A stretch of DNA of 64,000 nt from Oceanobacillus halophilus (GTDB taxonomy: Bacteria; Bacillota; Bacilli; Bacillales; Amphibacillaceae), in contig NZ_RBZP01000006.1 in assembly GCF_003628505.1 (NCBI RefSeq), positions 1 to 64,000 of the forward strand. Reading direction: 5' to 3'. Below the pieces are notes generated by a model. The model was not told the DNA's origin. It did not search any database and saw nothing but the letters and a program-made list of their open reading frames with translations. Of the stretch, positions 8,257 through 17,452 are shown in pieces. Both the position numbers and the translations under genes were made by a program. Numbering within the stretch: the stretch's first letter is position 1; every line of letters starts with the position of its first letter.

Positions 8257-9981
8257 TTATTCTTCCAGCAGATACGCCCACTTAAACTGGACGCCACCCA
8301 ATCCAGATACTTCCAGACCTTTAACATAATCCTTGCTTAACCAAGCATTGGTATAGAAATAGACTGGTGCGATTGGTAAGTCTTCCATAAAGATAGCTTC
8401 TGCCTCGCGAAGAATCTCTTTCCGTGCTGCATCATCTGTTTCCGTTCTAGATTGATCGAGAAGATCAGAGTATTCTTGACTTTCCCAGTTTGTATAATTG
8501 TTTCCTCCAACAGTTTGGAAAATTTCCAAGAAGTTGATTGCATCGTTAAAGTCAGCTAACCAACCCATACGTCCGACATGGAAATCACCACTACCCATAC
8601 TATCCAGATAAACGTTCCATTCTTCGTTTCTAAGTGTTACATCAACACCAAGATTCTGCCTCCACATTTCTTGAACAGCCTGAGCAATAGCAGCGTGTGC
8701 TTCACTTGTGTTATAAGAAAGCTCAACAGGTGGCAATTCATCCAGACCTAATTCCTCTAATCCCGTTTGCAAATACTCCTTCGCTGTTTCTATATCATTA
8801 TCTGTGAAGTAACCTTCATTGCTTTCTTCCCAAATGGATGGTGGAACAAGTGCCATTGCAGGTTGCTCTTCACGTTGTGTAATACTCTGTACAATACCTT
8901 CACGATTAATAGATAATGCAAAAGCTTTACGTATATTCACATTATTAAACGGTTCTTTTTCTGTGTTAAATGCATAATAGTATATACCAGCTAACGGTGA
9001 AATGTTCAATGAACCATCTTGTGCAAGAGATGGGATTGCTGACAATGGAAGTGAATCAGTTGGATCCCCTGCCCAATCAAGCTCTCCACTGTTATACATT
9101 TCTAAAGCTGTATTTTCATCATCAATCATATACATATTGATGGTTTCTAATTTAACGGTATCTGCATCCCAGTAATCTGGGTTTTTCTTCAGTACGACTT
9201 GATCCTGATGGGCCCATGAATCTAATACAAACGGTCCATTAGTTACATAGTTTTCCCCAGCATCTAAAGCCCAATCATCCGCTCCTTCTACAACATTTTG
9301 ATTGACAGGATAATACGTATAAAACGCGGTTAAATCCAAGAAATAAGGCGTTGGCTGTTCAAGTACCACTTCCAATGTTTTTTCATCAACTGCAGTAATA
9401 CCTACATCATCCAGTGACCCGCCTTCTTCCTTCGCAGCTTGGGCACCTTTAATAACATAAAGCTGATAAGCATAGTCCGTATCGGCATTATCTGGATCTA
9501 GTACCCATTTCCATGCAAATTCAAAGTCCTGAGCTGTCACTGGATCACCATTAGACCAAACAGCATCTTCTCGAATTTGGAAGGTGTACGTAGTTAAGTC
9601 CTCTGATACTTCATAGGACTCAGCCATCGCTTCTTCCGGAACACCTTCTTGGTTAATTCGCATTAACCCTTCAAAAACCTGATCAAGCACTGCGCCCGAA
9701 GTCGTATCGGTTGCTGTACCCGGATTTAATGAAGGTGGTTCTGATTTAATATTAATATCAAACGTTTGATCTGCCGCTAATGTTTCTTCTCCATTTGTAC
9801 TTTCTTCTTCGGTTTCTCCGGAATCCTCCGTTTCTTCAGGTGCTTCCGTTTCTTCTGTTCCTGAATCCTCTTCCCCTTCAGAACTTGACTCTGTTCCCCC
9901 TCCAGAGCAGGCTGCTAGTACGATTCCTAGTGTAAGTAATAATGTTAATAATAAAGACCATTTTTTGTTCATCAATTGCAT
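8257..9981 (-). CDS. Peptide-binding lipoprotein, OppA/DppE family (operon 1)
   Basis: A 574-residue SBP_bac_5 receptor, first gene of the operon. The signal peptide ends in the lipobox LAACSG (Cys near residue 25), so the mature protein is lipid-anchored. A linker of about 40 residues rich in Glu, Ser and Thr follows, then the family pattern: SEPPSLNPG, the WSNGDPVTAQDF signature, and the C-terminal IAPVYFYTNAWL. It captures peptides outside the membrane and delivers them to the OppBC-type permease. The start has AAAGGAAAGGGG immediately upstream. It is clearly diverged from the three oppA paralogues in the second cluster. Confidence 0.92.
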   Translation of the reverse strand: MQLMNKKWSLLLTLLLTLGIVLAACSGGGTESSSEGEEDSGTEETEAPEETEDSGETEEESTNGEETLAADQTFDINIKSEPPSLNPGTATDTTSGAVLDQVFEGLMRINQEGVPEEAMAESYEVSEDLTTYTFQIREDAVWSNGDPVTAQDFEFAWKWVLDPDNADTDYAYQLYVIKGAQAAKEEGGSLDDVGITAVDEKTLEVVLEQPTPYFLDLTAFYTYYPVNQNVVEGADDWALDAGENYVTNGPFVLDSWAHQDQVVLKKNPDYWDADTVKLETINMYMIDDENTALEMYNSGELDWAGDPTDSLPLSAIPSLAQDGSLNISPLAGIYYYAFNTEKEPFNNVNIRKAFALSINREGIVQSITQREEQPAMALVPPSIWEESNEGYFTDNDIETAKEYLQTGLEELGLDELPPVELSYNTSEAHAAIAQAVQEMWRQNLGVDVTLRNEEWNVYLDSMGSGDFHVGRMGWLADFNDAINFLEIFQTVGGNNYTNWESQEYSDLLDQSRTETDDAARKEILREAEAIFMEDLPIAPVYFYTNAWLSKDYVKGLEVSGLGGVQFKWAYLLEE

Positions 9982-10052
9982 AGACCCCTTTCCTTTATCT
10001 TTTTACAAGATTATTTTGCAGACAATTCAAAAACATCTGCGCTACAACAAAT

Positions 10053-10080
10053 ATTATACTATTACATCCGAAATAATCAA
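10053..10080 (-). promoter_or_regulatory. Sigma-A-like promoter of the first peptide operon
   Basis: On the minus strand TTGATT and TATAAT are separated by 16 bp, about 70 bp upstream of the receptor gene's start codon. Confidence 0.55.
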
Positions 10081-10123
10081 CACTAAATTCAAAATAGTCA
10101 TAATATTACATAAGCTTACAAAG

Positions 10124-10142
10124 TTCTACTATTATAGTAGAA
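10124..10142. promoter_or_regulatory. Palindrome upstream of the first peptide operon
   Basis: TTCTACTATTATAGTAGAA is a perfect inverted repeat with 8-bp arms and a 3-bp centre. It sits about 45 bp upstream of the predicted -35 box and could be an operator. I do not recognise the binding protein. Confidence 0.45.
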
Positions 10143-10156
10143 GATTAGCAAATAAC

Positions 10157-10194
10157 AAAGAACGATTAACAAATCGTATTGTTAATCGTTCTTT
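10157..10194. promoter_or_regulatory. 14-bp perfect inverted repeat
   Basis: AAAGAACGATTAAC and GTTAATCGTTCTTT are perfect complements around a 10-base loop. There is no T-run on either side, so this is not a standard terminator. It lies between the first peptide operon promoter and the 21/42-bp array. Confidence 0.6.
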
Positions 10195-10257
10195 GAGAAT
10201 CATTAGAAGATTAGGCCTTTATTGTAAGTTTTGTTGCTTTTTTTATTATGTCGGAAT

Positions 10258-10465
10258 TGGTAGAAGGAGGATAGAGGTTGATAGAGCGCTGGTCCCGGTT
10301 GATAGAAGGAGGAACGCGGTTGATTGTGCATCTCTCCCGGTTGATAGAAGAAGGTACGCGGTTGATTGTGCACTACTCCCGGTTGATAGAAGGAGGAACG
10401 AGGTTGATTGTGCATCTCTCCCGGTTGATAGAAGGGAAAAAGCGGGTGATAGAGAGCACCAGCCG
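10258..10465. repeat. 21-bp tandem repeat arranged as 42-bp higher-order units
   Basis: Three well-kept 42-bp units each consist of two 21-bp halves starting CGGTTGAT: one continues AGAAGGAGGAACG, the other TGTGCATCTCTCC. Diverged halves flank them on both sides, giving about eight to nine halves in all. Because 21 is a multiple of three, several frames stay open on both strands across the array. These apparent reading frames have no ribosome sites and are artefacts of periodicity. Confidence 0.9.
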
Positions 10466-10553
10466 ACGGAGATATTAACGCACCGGGCACCCAAATCAAC
10501 AAATGGTTAGATAATAATTTTCTTCACTAGTTCGAACTCTAAAAACCTGCCTT

Positions 10554-11918
10554 TTACTGTTTGGTATGGGATTGTTTTGCTAGTAACATTCCTACTAAAA
10601 TAACTAGTAAAGCTAGTGCGGCTGCGGTAAGGAACATTTGCCTATAACCGTCTGTTTTGGATATTGCAATAAACCCTGCAAATACAGCTGGGAATATGGT
10701 TAGGCCGATTTGCCGGATTAAGGACAACGTACCAATGGCTGTTCCTTTTTCTGTTTCTTTTGCACTTTCTCCAGCGAGCATATTTAAAGGTGCACCGAGC
10801 AATATTCCTAGGGATATTCCCGCCAAAGCACTTGCTATGGAAAAGGAAACAAAGCCATTAACAATAAATACAAACAAGGAAAATCCGATAATTCCTATGA
10901 TTCCTGAAGCATATATTGCTCTTAATGGTCCGTATTTATCTGTTACTACTCCACCAATTCCCGCACCGACACCTGATGCTAACGCTAATGGTGTAACCCA
11001 GTAGCCTGCATGCTCGACTGGTACGTTTAGTACTTGCTGAACAAAAGCAGGGATAAAAATAATTCCTGCCAGAAAACCACCGGATAAAAAGCCTAAAATG
11101 AGTGTACCTATGTATTTTCTTTCCGTTAATAACGAATAGGACAAAATAGGATCTGCCCCTTTATTTTCCAAATTTCGTTCATGAAAAACCAGAAAAATAA
11201 AGCCAATTAATCCAACTACAATAAATAACAGGTTTACGACATGGAATGAGGTATTCCCCATTTGCGTGATACCGTACATAAAGGACAGTATGCTTATGGT
11301 TAATAAAGCTGTACCCATCATATCCAACGGTTTTTCCGTTCCTGGTCTAGATTCATCCAATTTCCAAAAGGCAAATAGAATGAGAATGATTGCAATTGGA
11401 ACATTTATTAAGAACATCCATTGCCAAGAACCAGTCAAACTTAATATGACAGCTCCAAGATTAGGACCAATCACTGCTGAAAGTCCATGCATCCCTCCCA
11501 GCATTCCTAACGCCTTACCTTGTACTTCTTTTGGCAGTGTAGCAAGTATATGTGAGCTACCTATAATAAAGATACCTCCACCACCAATTGCTTGGATGAC
11601 TCTTGCCATAAGTAATATTAAAAAGTTAGGGCTTAATGCGACAAGTACGGAACCAAACCCGAATAAGGCAATTTCGATGATAAACAACCGCTTCCTGCCA
11701 TAGCGGTCTGATAATTTCCCGATGATTGGGGTGCTAATCGCTAGACCCAACGTATACAATGTCACGGTCCAGGCTCCCCAAGATGGTGAAACACCAAAGG
11801 ATTCGCCAATTGTTGTCAGCGCTGTACTAATAATTCCATTATCCAGTCCTGCCATAAATACACCCACGGTAAATAATCCGATAGCCCACTTTTGGCTAGA
11901 CACTTGATGTCTTTCCAT
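10554..11918 (-). CDS. MFS multidrug exporter, DHA2-like
   Basis: A 454-residue major facilitator with about 12-14 hydrophobic spans. The N-terminal FMAGLDNGIISTAL resembles the drug-antiporter motif of the first helix, and motif A is GKLSDRYGRKRLF after helix 2. RVIQAIGGGGIF matches motif B, and GPNLGAVILSLTGSWQWMF resembles motif C of antiporters. Likely a proton-driven efflux pump for lipophilic compounds; the substrate cannot be told. Its ribosome site is TTTGGAG eight bases before the ATG. It lies 58 bp downstream of the ypuA-like gene, behind that gene's terminator. Confidence 0.85.
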   Translation of the reverse strand: MERHQVSSQKWAIGLFTVGVFMAGLDNGIISTALTTIGESFGVSPSWGAWTVTLYTLGLAISTPIIGKLSDRYGRKRLFIIEIALFGFGSVLVALSPNFLILLMARVIQAIGGGGIFIIGSSHILATLPKEVQGKALGMLGGMHGLSAVIGPNLGAVILSLTGSWQWMFLINVPIAIILILFAFWKLDESRPGTEKPLDMMGTALLTISILSFMYGITQMGNTSFHVVNLLFIVVGLIGFIFLVFHERNLENKGADPILSYSLLTERKYIGTLILGFLSGGFLAGIIFIPAFVQQVLNVPVEHAGYWVTPLALASGVGAGIGGVVTDKYGPLRAIYASGIIGIIGFSLFVFIVNGFVSFSIASALAGISLGILLGAPLNMLAGESAKETEKGTAIGTLSLIRQIGLTIFPAVFAGFIAISKTDGYRQMFLTAAALALLVILVGMLLAKQSHTKQ

Positions 11919-11935
11919 ATATTCAACTCCAAATG

Positions 11936-11965
11936 AAAGAGGCTCTTGTGTGGAAGAGCCTCTTT
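11936..11965 (-). terminator. Terminator after the ypuA-like gene
   Basis: Arms AAAGAGGCTCT and AGAGCCTCTTT form an 11-bp perfect stem with an 8-base loop, between the ypuA-like stop and the MFS start. The trailing T-run is short. Confidence 0.75.
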
Positions 11966-11975
11966 ATAAATGTCT

Positions 11976-12911
11976 TTACTCGCTAAATAATCCTCCAAGA
12001 AACTCACTCAGAGCACCAAATATCTCACTGAAGAAATTGGCTACCTTTTCCCAGAAGTTTTGATCCAGCCCTAACTCTTCGGCTTTCTCGGCTACTGTAT
12101 TAGCGATGTCTTCCAGTTGGTTTTTCACTGCATCAAAGTCTATATCTAAGTTACGCATTTTATCAAATAGGTCAATTAACATTTGTCGATCCGCTTCACT
12201 CAACGATATACCTAAACTATCTAATTTCTCACTTACAATTTGTTCCACATCTTCTCTTGTTGCTGGATTTTGTTCGGCAATCATTTGTTTAATCTCTGTT
12301 AATAGTTGACTTACTTTTTCTTGAGATAAGCCTTCTTCCTCATTTACAAGATCAGTTGCTACATCCAATTCTTCATTGGCTAGCTCCATTCTCTCTTTAT
12401 CCAGTTGTTCTCCTTCTGCATCATACGCCTTATAAATACCGGTTAACGCCGAATGCCCACTTACTTTCAATGGGGAAGCAACATCCACCGTAGCATTCTC
12501 AACCCCTGCCGTTAATAATGCATTGGCATACATATCACTTGTTACCTCTGTAATGTTTTCCGGTGTAACGATGTTAATCGTTAAACCATTGCCTTCTTCC
12601 TGACGAACAATTTTAGCGGACGAATACATATTAGAGTTAATATCACCATTAATATAATTTGCGATATCTTCCCCTGTTACATTGTATTCCACCACATTAT
12701 CTGGATTCGTAACCTCTAATAGTTCCTTCACTTCTTCCCTTTGAGCTTCTGATAATGTATCTCCATAAACCACAATTGGCGGTCCTAATTTTTCGTTAAT
12801 ACTATCTGTGTCTGTGGCAGCTCCATCTGAAGCATGAACCGGAAATGCTGACCCTAGTAGCAATGCAAAAATGAAAAGCATTAAACCTATCTTTTTCAAA
12901 CTTTCTTTCAT
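11976..12911 (-). CDS. ypuA: Secreted DUF1002 protein (YpuA-like)
   Basis: A 311-residue exported protein. The signal peptide ends near VHASDG (residue 28). The DUF1002 core includes PPIVVYGDTLSEAQREEV and VTGEDIANYI, then INIVTPENIT and the GHSALTGIYKAYDAEG segment. The C-terminal third is helical and acidic, ending in an amphipathic FFSEIFGALSEFLGG stretch. The biochemical function of this family is not known; the B. subtilis homologue is part of the cell-envelope stress response. The ATG follows GAGGAGG. No partner gene is evident; it is followed by its own terminator. Confidence 0.82.
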   Translation of the reverse strand: MKESLKKIGLMLFIFALLLGSAFPVHASDGAATDTDSINEKLGPPIVVYGDTLSEAQREEVKELLEVTNPDNVVEYNVTGEDIANYINGDINSNMYSSAKIVRQEEGNGLTINIVTPENITEVTSDMYANALLTAGVENATVDVASPLKVSGHSALTGIYKAYDAEGEQLDKERMELANEELDVATDLVNEEEGLSQEKVSQLLTEIKQMIAEQNPATREDVEQIVSEKLDSLGISLSEADRQMLIDLFDKMRNLDIDFDAVKNQLEDIANTVAEKAEELGLDQNFWEKVANFFSEIFGALSEFLGGLFSE

Positions 12912-13158
12912 CAGGTATTACCTCCTCTTCAAGCACTTTAATCATATGCTTGTCTTCATAAAAATAATAATTACCAATAGCTTCTTTTATCTAGTTGAAT
13001 TTAGTCTCTTCAATCATTATACTGTTTTTTTATGCTTGTGCACATTATTACTTTCATATTTCAAATATTTCAATGTGAGCAGAAGGCTTTTCAAATTCCT
13101 TTAAATGAGATATATTTAGAGTAACGAAATATTTTTCTGAAAGAAGGTAAAACCAATC

Positions 13159-14409
13159 ATTAATACAGACTTAGCGGTCAAACGTAACTTAGCAATCATG
13201 TGGTTTGCTAATTTTTTTATTGCCGGAAGCATGACAATGGTCATCCCATTTATTTCCCTCTACATTGAATCCATGGGGGATTTTTCTGATTCCTATGTTC
13301 AAACGTGGTCAGGTCTTACTTTTGGCGTTACATTCGTAACAGCATTTATCTTTTCTCCGATTTGGGGACGAATTGGAGATAAATATGGCAGAAAATACAT
13401 TCTAATAATCTCTGCTGTCGGCATAGGTATTTCGGTTTTCTTAATGGGATTCGCTACTACTGTCTGGCAGCTTTTCATGTTGCGCTTATTTATGGGGATA
13501 GTTACTGGTTTTATACCAATGTCCCAAGCATTTATTTCTACACAAACACCAAAAGAAGTTGCAGGAAAAGTAATGGGAACTCTTCAAACTGGTAATATTA
13601 CCGGAGCTTTAATGGGACCAATGTTAGGTGGGGTTCTGGCTGATGCATTTGGCTATTCCAGTACTTTTAAATGGATAGCGATCACTATCTTTATTTCTGC
13701 GTTCCTTGTGATGTTTGGTATTAAGGAAGTAAAAGTAAAACTTTCTAACGACGCTAGCGATTACAAATCTTATTCCAGTAAAGAAGTTATCCTGCATATT
13801 ATTCACCATCCCGTCCTATTAATCGTCTTGCTATTATCAACACTAGTGCAGGTTGCCCATTTTAGTATACAGCCAATTCTTTCACTCTTTGTTGCAGAAA
13901 TTCATGGGCCAGTAAATATTGCTTTCTATTCAGGCATTGCATTTTCAGCTGCTGGTTTAGGAAACTTGATGATGTCTAGAAACTGGGGAAAACTTGGGGA
14001 TAAAATTGGCTATTCCAAAATATTAATCATATTATTGTTTGTTGCTGGTATCGTCTATCTCCCAGGCGCATTCGTAACCGATATATGGCAATTAATTATC
14101 CTTAGATTTCTACTAGGTGTATCTATTGGCGGAATTGTACCAGTTCGAATGGCATACATTCGACAAGCTGCTCCATTATCCATGCAAGGAGAAGTAATCG
14201 GCTATAATACTAGTTTACGATTCTTAGGAAATGTTATCGGGCCCGCTCTCGGTGGTATGCTAGCAGCAGTTTATGGTTTCTCAACCGTATTCTTTGTAAC
14301 TAGTACATTACTGATTTTAAGCGGGATAATTATGTTAATCGCATGGTACAAATATGAATACCAACCGAAACATACACGATCCATCCCATCAACGAGATCA
14401 TCTCATTAA
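13159..14409 (+). CDS. MFS transporter, DHA1-like, probably with a non-canonical ATT start
   Basis: A major facilitator of about 12 spans. The first ATG (13198) has no ribosome site and would cut into helix 1. In the same frame an upstream stop (TGA at 13138) limits the start to 13141-13198, where no ATG, GTG or TTG exists. AGAAGG at 13142-13147 lies 11 bases before ATT (13159) or 8 before ATC (13156). The resulting N-terminus, (M)NTDLAVKRNLAIMWFANFF, has the Lys/Arg-Asn-Leu lead-in usual before helix 1 in this family. Motif A is GRIGDKYGRKYIL, repeated as GKLGDKIGYSKIL in the second half. Substrate unknown; drug or metabolite efflux is likely. Confidence 0.8.
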   Translation: MNTDLAVKRNLAIMWFANFFIAGSMTMVIPFISLYIESMGDFSDSYVQTWSGLTFGVTFVTAFIFSPIWGRIGDKYGRKYILIISAVGIGISVFLMGFATTVWQLFMLRLFMGIVTGFIPMSQAFISTQTPKEVAGKVMGTLQTGNITGALMGPMLGGVLADAFGYSSTFKWIAITIFISAFLVMFGIKEVKVKLSNDASDYKSYSSKEVILHIIHHPVLLIVLLLSTLVQVAHFSIQPILSLFVAEIHGPVNIAFYSGIAFSAAGLGNLMMSRNWGKLGDKIGYSKILIILLFVAGIVYLPGAFVTDIWQLIILRFLLGVSIGGIVPVRMAYIRQAAPLSMQGEVIGYNTSLRFLGNVIGPALGGMLAAVYGFSTVFFVTSTLLILSGIIMLIAWYKYEYQPKHTRSIPSTRSSH

Positions 14410-14413
14410 GGCT

Positions 14414-14443
14414 AAAAAAAGACCGAGTTATTCGGTCTTTTTT
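14414..14443 (+). terminator. Terminator after the MFS gene
   Basis: AAAAAAAGACCGA and TCGGTCTTTTTT arms around a short loop with a T-run; close after the stop codon at 14409. Confidence 0.92.
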
Positions 14444-14624
14444 AGACTGTAATTTTATTCCAATAAATAACTTCCTATTTTTACAGATTAGCAGTACACT
14501 AGTCTTAAATGATGGAGAGTTGCATACATTTCATGATGTGTTGCACTCATTTTCATCTCCGAAGATAGACAAACAACCAACTCTAACAAGAAAAACCTTA
14601 TCATAAAAGGAAAAGGTATACATT

Positions 14625-15986
14625 ATGGAAAATAAACATACTTCAAAAGAGCTTACTCTATTTGCGTTAACTTGGCCAATATTTATTGAAATATTATTGC
14701 ATATGCTAATGGGAAATGCTGACACTCTTATGTTGAGTCAGTATTCAGATAAAGCAGTTGCTGCTGTTGGAGTATCAAATCAGATTTTATCTGTAGTTGT
14801 TGTAATGTTTGGATTTGTAGCTCAAGGTGCTGCTGTTCTCATTGCCCAGAACTTAGGTGCCCAACAATCCAAAACAGCAGGTGAAATTTCTGTTCTTTCA
14901 CTTAGCCTAAATTTATGGTTTTCTCTAGCCCTAAGTGCACTATTATATATTGGTTCTAAACCAATCTTACAAATAATGGATATCCCACCAGAACTTATGA
15001 AGGAAGCAATGAACTATATGCAGATTGTTGGTGGATTGATATTTGTTCAAGCAATGATTATGACAACTGGAGCTATATTAAGAAGCTACGGTCACACCAA
15101 GGACACAATGATGGTAACGATAGGCATGAATATTATTAATGTCATTGGAAATTTCTTTGTTATTTTCGGTCCTTTTGGTTTTCCAGTACTTGGGGTTACT
15201 GGTGTAGCTTTTTCTACAGCCATCAGTCGATTTCTTGGTTTTCTGGTTCTTCTCTCTTTACTCATTAAAAGAACAGAAGGAGAATTACAGTTTCGCATCT
15301 TTTTCCACTTTCCTAAAGACCAGCTAAAAGGATTGCTTCAAATTGGAGTCCCTTCTGCTGGAGAACAACTATCCTATAATGCCAGTCAGATGGTAATTAC
15401 TTATTTCGTTGCACAAATGGGAACACTTGCTATAACAACCAAGGTATATGTGCAAAATATTATGATGTTCATCTTCCTATTTTCGATTGCCATTGGACAG
15501 GGGACACAAATATTAATCGGGCATATGATTGGAGCTGGGAAAACAGAAGAAGCCTATCGAAGGGCCATTAAAAGTTTACAGCTATCGATCCTTATTTCCC
15601 TCGTTATCGGAGGAATCGTTTATACATTTGGGGATACCTTGCTTGGGATTTTTACAGATGAGGCTACTATTTTGGAAACAGGTCTTTTCCTGTTACTGAT
15701 GACTGTTGTGTTGGAACCAGGACGTGCATTTAATTTAATCATGATTAGTTCCTTACGTGCTGCTGGAGATGTGAAATTTCCTGTTTATATTGGAATTGCA
15801 TCCATGTGGGGAGTTGGCGTTACCTTTGCCTGGTTCTTTGGCATTTATTTAGAGCTAGGTTTAATCGGTATTTGGATTGCCTTTATTTCGGATGAATGGC
15901 TGCGTGGTATATTTATGTTACGACGCTGGAGAAAACGTGATTGGGTCTCTATGAGTTTTGTCCACAAAAATACGGAGATTGAGTAA
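14625..15986 (+). CDS. MATE family efflux transporter
   Basis: A 453-residue protein with 12 hydrophobic spans in two MatE halves. The N-terminal half holds WPIFIEILLHMLMGNADTLMLSQYSD and GFVAQGAAVLIAQNLGAQ. The second half starts near GLLQIGVPSAGEQLSY and has SIAIGQGTQILIGHMIGAG, the paired glycine motif. MATE proteins use Na+ or H+ gradients to expel cationic compounds. The ATG follows AAAGGAAAAGG. It is a stand-alone gene between terminators. The other MATE gene in this window belongs to a different subgroup. Confidence 0.9.
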   Translation: MENKHTSKELTLFALTWPIFIEILLHMLMGNADTLMLSQYSDKAVAAVGVSNQILSVVVVMFGFVAQGAAVLIAQNLGAQQSKTAGEISVLSLSLNLWFSLALSALLYIGSKPILQIMDIPPELMKEAMNYMQIVGGLIFVQAMIMTTGAILRSYGHTKDTMMVTIGMNIINVIGNFFVIFGPFGFPVLGVTGVAFSTAISRFLGFLVLLSLLIKRTEGELQFRIFFHFPKDQLKGLLQIGVPSAGEQLSYNASQMVITYFVAQMGTLAITTKVYVQNIMMFIFLFSIAIGQGTQILIGHMIGAGKTEEAYRRAIKSLQLSILISLVIGGIVYTFGDTLLGIFTDEATILETGLFLLLMTVVLEPGRAFNLIMISSLRAAGDVKFPVYIGIASMWGVGVTFAWFFGIYLELGLIGIWIAFISDEWLRGIFMLRRWRKRDWVSMSFVHKNTEIE

Positions 15987-16033
15987 AAGTTATTATTCGT
16001 AGAAGTTACTTTTTATAGTTTATGTCGCATTTT

Positions 16034-16090
16034 GTATAAAGTTCGCACTGACTAGAAGTGAAGGTTGGTGTTTTATCTACCGATACGCTT
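16034..16090. repeat. Dispersed ~55-bp segment, copy b
   Basis: This resembles 4036-4092 in order and spacing of short matching blocks (TATAAAGT, ACTAGAA, GTTTTATCTAC). It lies in the gap between converging MATE and alcohol dehydrogenase genes. The degenerate sequence near 14550-14600 may be a further inverted remnant. Confidence 0.4.
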
Positions 16091-16183
16091 TCCATGAACG
16101 AACCAGCGCTCAGCAAGAAAACGATTTGGTAGAGAGGAATTCTTATACTTTCTTTATCTCTAACAAAAACCAAGAAAGAATTT

Positions 16184-16217
16184 AAAAAAACCAACTTCCT
16201 AAAAGTTGGTTTTTTTG
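16184..16217. terminator. Bidirectional terminator between the MATE and alcohol dehydrogenase genes
   Basis: AAAAAAACCAACTT and AAGTTGGTTTTTTT arms give a strong stem with T-runs on both strands. Confidence 0.92.
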
Positions 16218-16226
16218 TTATTATTC

Positions 16227-16252
16227 GACAATATTTCCGAGGAAATATTGTC
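16227..16252. repeat. 12-bp-arm perfect palindrome next to the yugJ stop
   Basis: GACAATATTTCC and GGAAATATTGTC are perfect complements around a 2-base centre, about 14 bp from the yugJ stop codon. It may form a first 3'-end hairpin ahead of the shared terminator, or bind a dimeric protein. Confidence 0.6.
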
Positions 16253-16265
16253 AAATTATGTCCTT

Positions 16266-17438
16266 TTATAAACTTGCCTTGAAGATTTCAACGGAATCTT
16301 GTTTGGTTAGTTTCTTAAAGTTTCCGTATTGTGGTGTAGCTGTAACAGTTTTTTCTGCCATTTCATCTACTGTTGATTCGTCAATATTGTAATCAGCTAA
16401 CCTTGCTGGTGCTCCTATACTTGTCCAAAATTCACTTAACTTATTAATGCCTTCAAGCCCAACCTCTTTATCTGATTTACCAGTAGGGTCAACATCCAAT
16501 ACACGAACGGCTAATTGTTTAAAGCGATGAGCATTTTCATCATCTATTACATGGCGCATCCAATTTGGGAAAAGGATAGCTAAGCCCCCACCATGCGGAA
16601 TATCATGAACTGCCGATACAGCGTGTTCCAAATTGTGTGTTGCCCAATCTCCACGATACCCCATATTCAGCATATTATTTAGCGCCAGTGTACCGCCGAG
16701 CATAACGGTTTCTCGATGTTCATAGCTCTCTAAGTTATTAAGAAGTTTCGGCGCAGTCTCCATTACCGTAGTTAAAATACCCTCACAGAAGCGATCCTGA
16801 ATTGGTGTATTTGTCGTTTGATGGAAGTAGTGCTCTAGTACGTGTGACATCATATCAACGATGCCATATACGGTTTGATCCCTCGGTACAGACATCGTAT
16901 GTTCCGGATCAAGAATAGAGAATTTCGGGAACGTATATGCTCCTGCACCCCAACCATATTTTTCATTCGTTTCCCAATTTGTTATAACAGATCCGCTATT
17001 CATCTCAGAGCCAGTAGCTGCTAATGTTAATACCGTTCCAAACGGCAACGCATCAGTCGCTCTTTCCTTTTTAGTAACAATATCCCACATATCTACATCT
17101 GTTTTGGCACCTACAGCGATTGCCTTCGTACAATCAATCGTACTACCACCGCCAACTGCCAATATAAATTCTATATCTTCCCTTTTGCAAATCTCTACAC
17201 CTTTACGAACCGTGGAGATCCTTGGATTCGGTTCAACCCCAGGAAGTTCAAATACTTCTGCATTGATTTCTGCCAATTTCGCTAATACATGATCATAAAT
17301 ACCATTTCGCTTTATACTTCCCCCACCATAGACAATAAGCACTTTGTTCCCGTATTTTTGCACTTCTTTTGGCAGTGTTTCTAACTGGCCTTTACCAAAA
17401 ATTAATTTGGTTGGATTATAATATTTAAAATTATCCAT
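16266..17438 (-). CDS. yugJ: Iron-containing alcohol dehydrogenase (butanol dehydrogenase-like, YugJ)
   Basis: A 390-residue group III alcohol dehydrogenase. The nucleotide-binding motif is [13 protein letters not shown] (near residue 96). Metal ligands are provided by an Asp in IVDMMSH, the His of MMSHVLEH, and [20 protein letters not shown]. Such enzymes reduce aldehydes to alcohols with NAD(P)H. RidA is encoded 14 bases upstream on the same strand, so the two are probably co-transcribed. GGAGGAATTGTAGC precedes the ATG. The length matches B. subtilis YugJ/YugK closely; the physiological substrate is not determined by sequence. Confidence 0.92.
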   Translation of the reverse strand: MDNFKYYNPTKLIFGKGQLETLPKEVQKYGNKVLIVYGGGSIKRNGIYDHVLAKLAEINAEVFELPGVEPNPRISTVRKGVEICKREDIEFILAVGGGSTIDCTKAIAVGAKTDVDMWDIVTKKERATDALPFGTVLTLAATGSEMNSGSVITNWETNEKYGWGAGAYTFPKFSILDPEHTMSVPRDQTVYGIVDMMSHVLEHYFHQTTNTPIQDRFCEGILTTVMETAPKLLNNLESYEHRETVMLGGTLALNNMLNMGYRGDWATHNLEHAVSAVHDIPHGGGLAILFPNWMRHVIDDENAHRFKQLAVRVLDVDPTGKSDKEVGLEGINKLSEFWTSIGAPARLADYNIDESTVDEMAEKTVTATPQYGNFKKLTKQDSVEIFKASL

Positions 17439-17452
17439 GCTACAATTCCTCC

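Noticed and set aside
9965-10510. Overlapping reading frames of 66-181 residues on both strands
   Set aside because: They are produced by the 21/42-bp repeat, whose unit is a multiple of three. None has a ribosome site, and they overlap the first opp promoter.
14444-14624. Riboswitch upstream of the MATE gene
   Set aside because: I looked for guanidine- and other exporter-linked riboswitch folds and did not find their conserved core; only short imperfect repeats are present.
16006-16254. Minus-strand frame of 82 residues
   Set aside because: It runs through a strong terminator and a perfect palindrome, and no ribosome site is seen.
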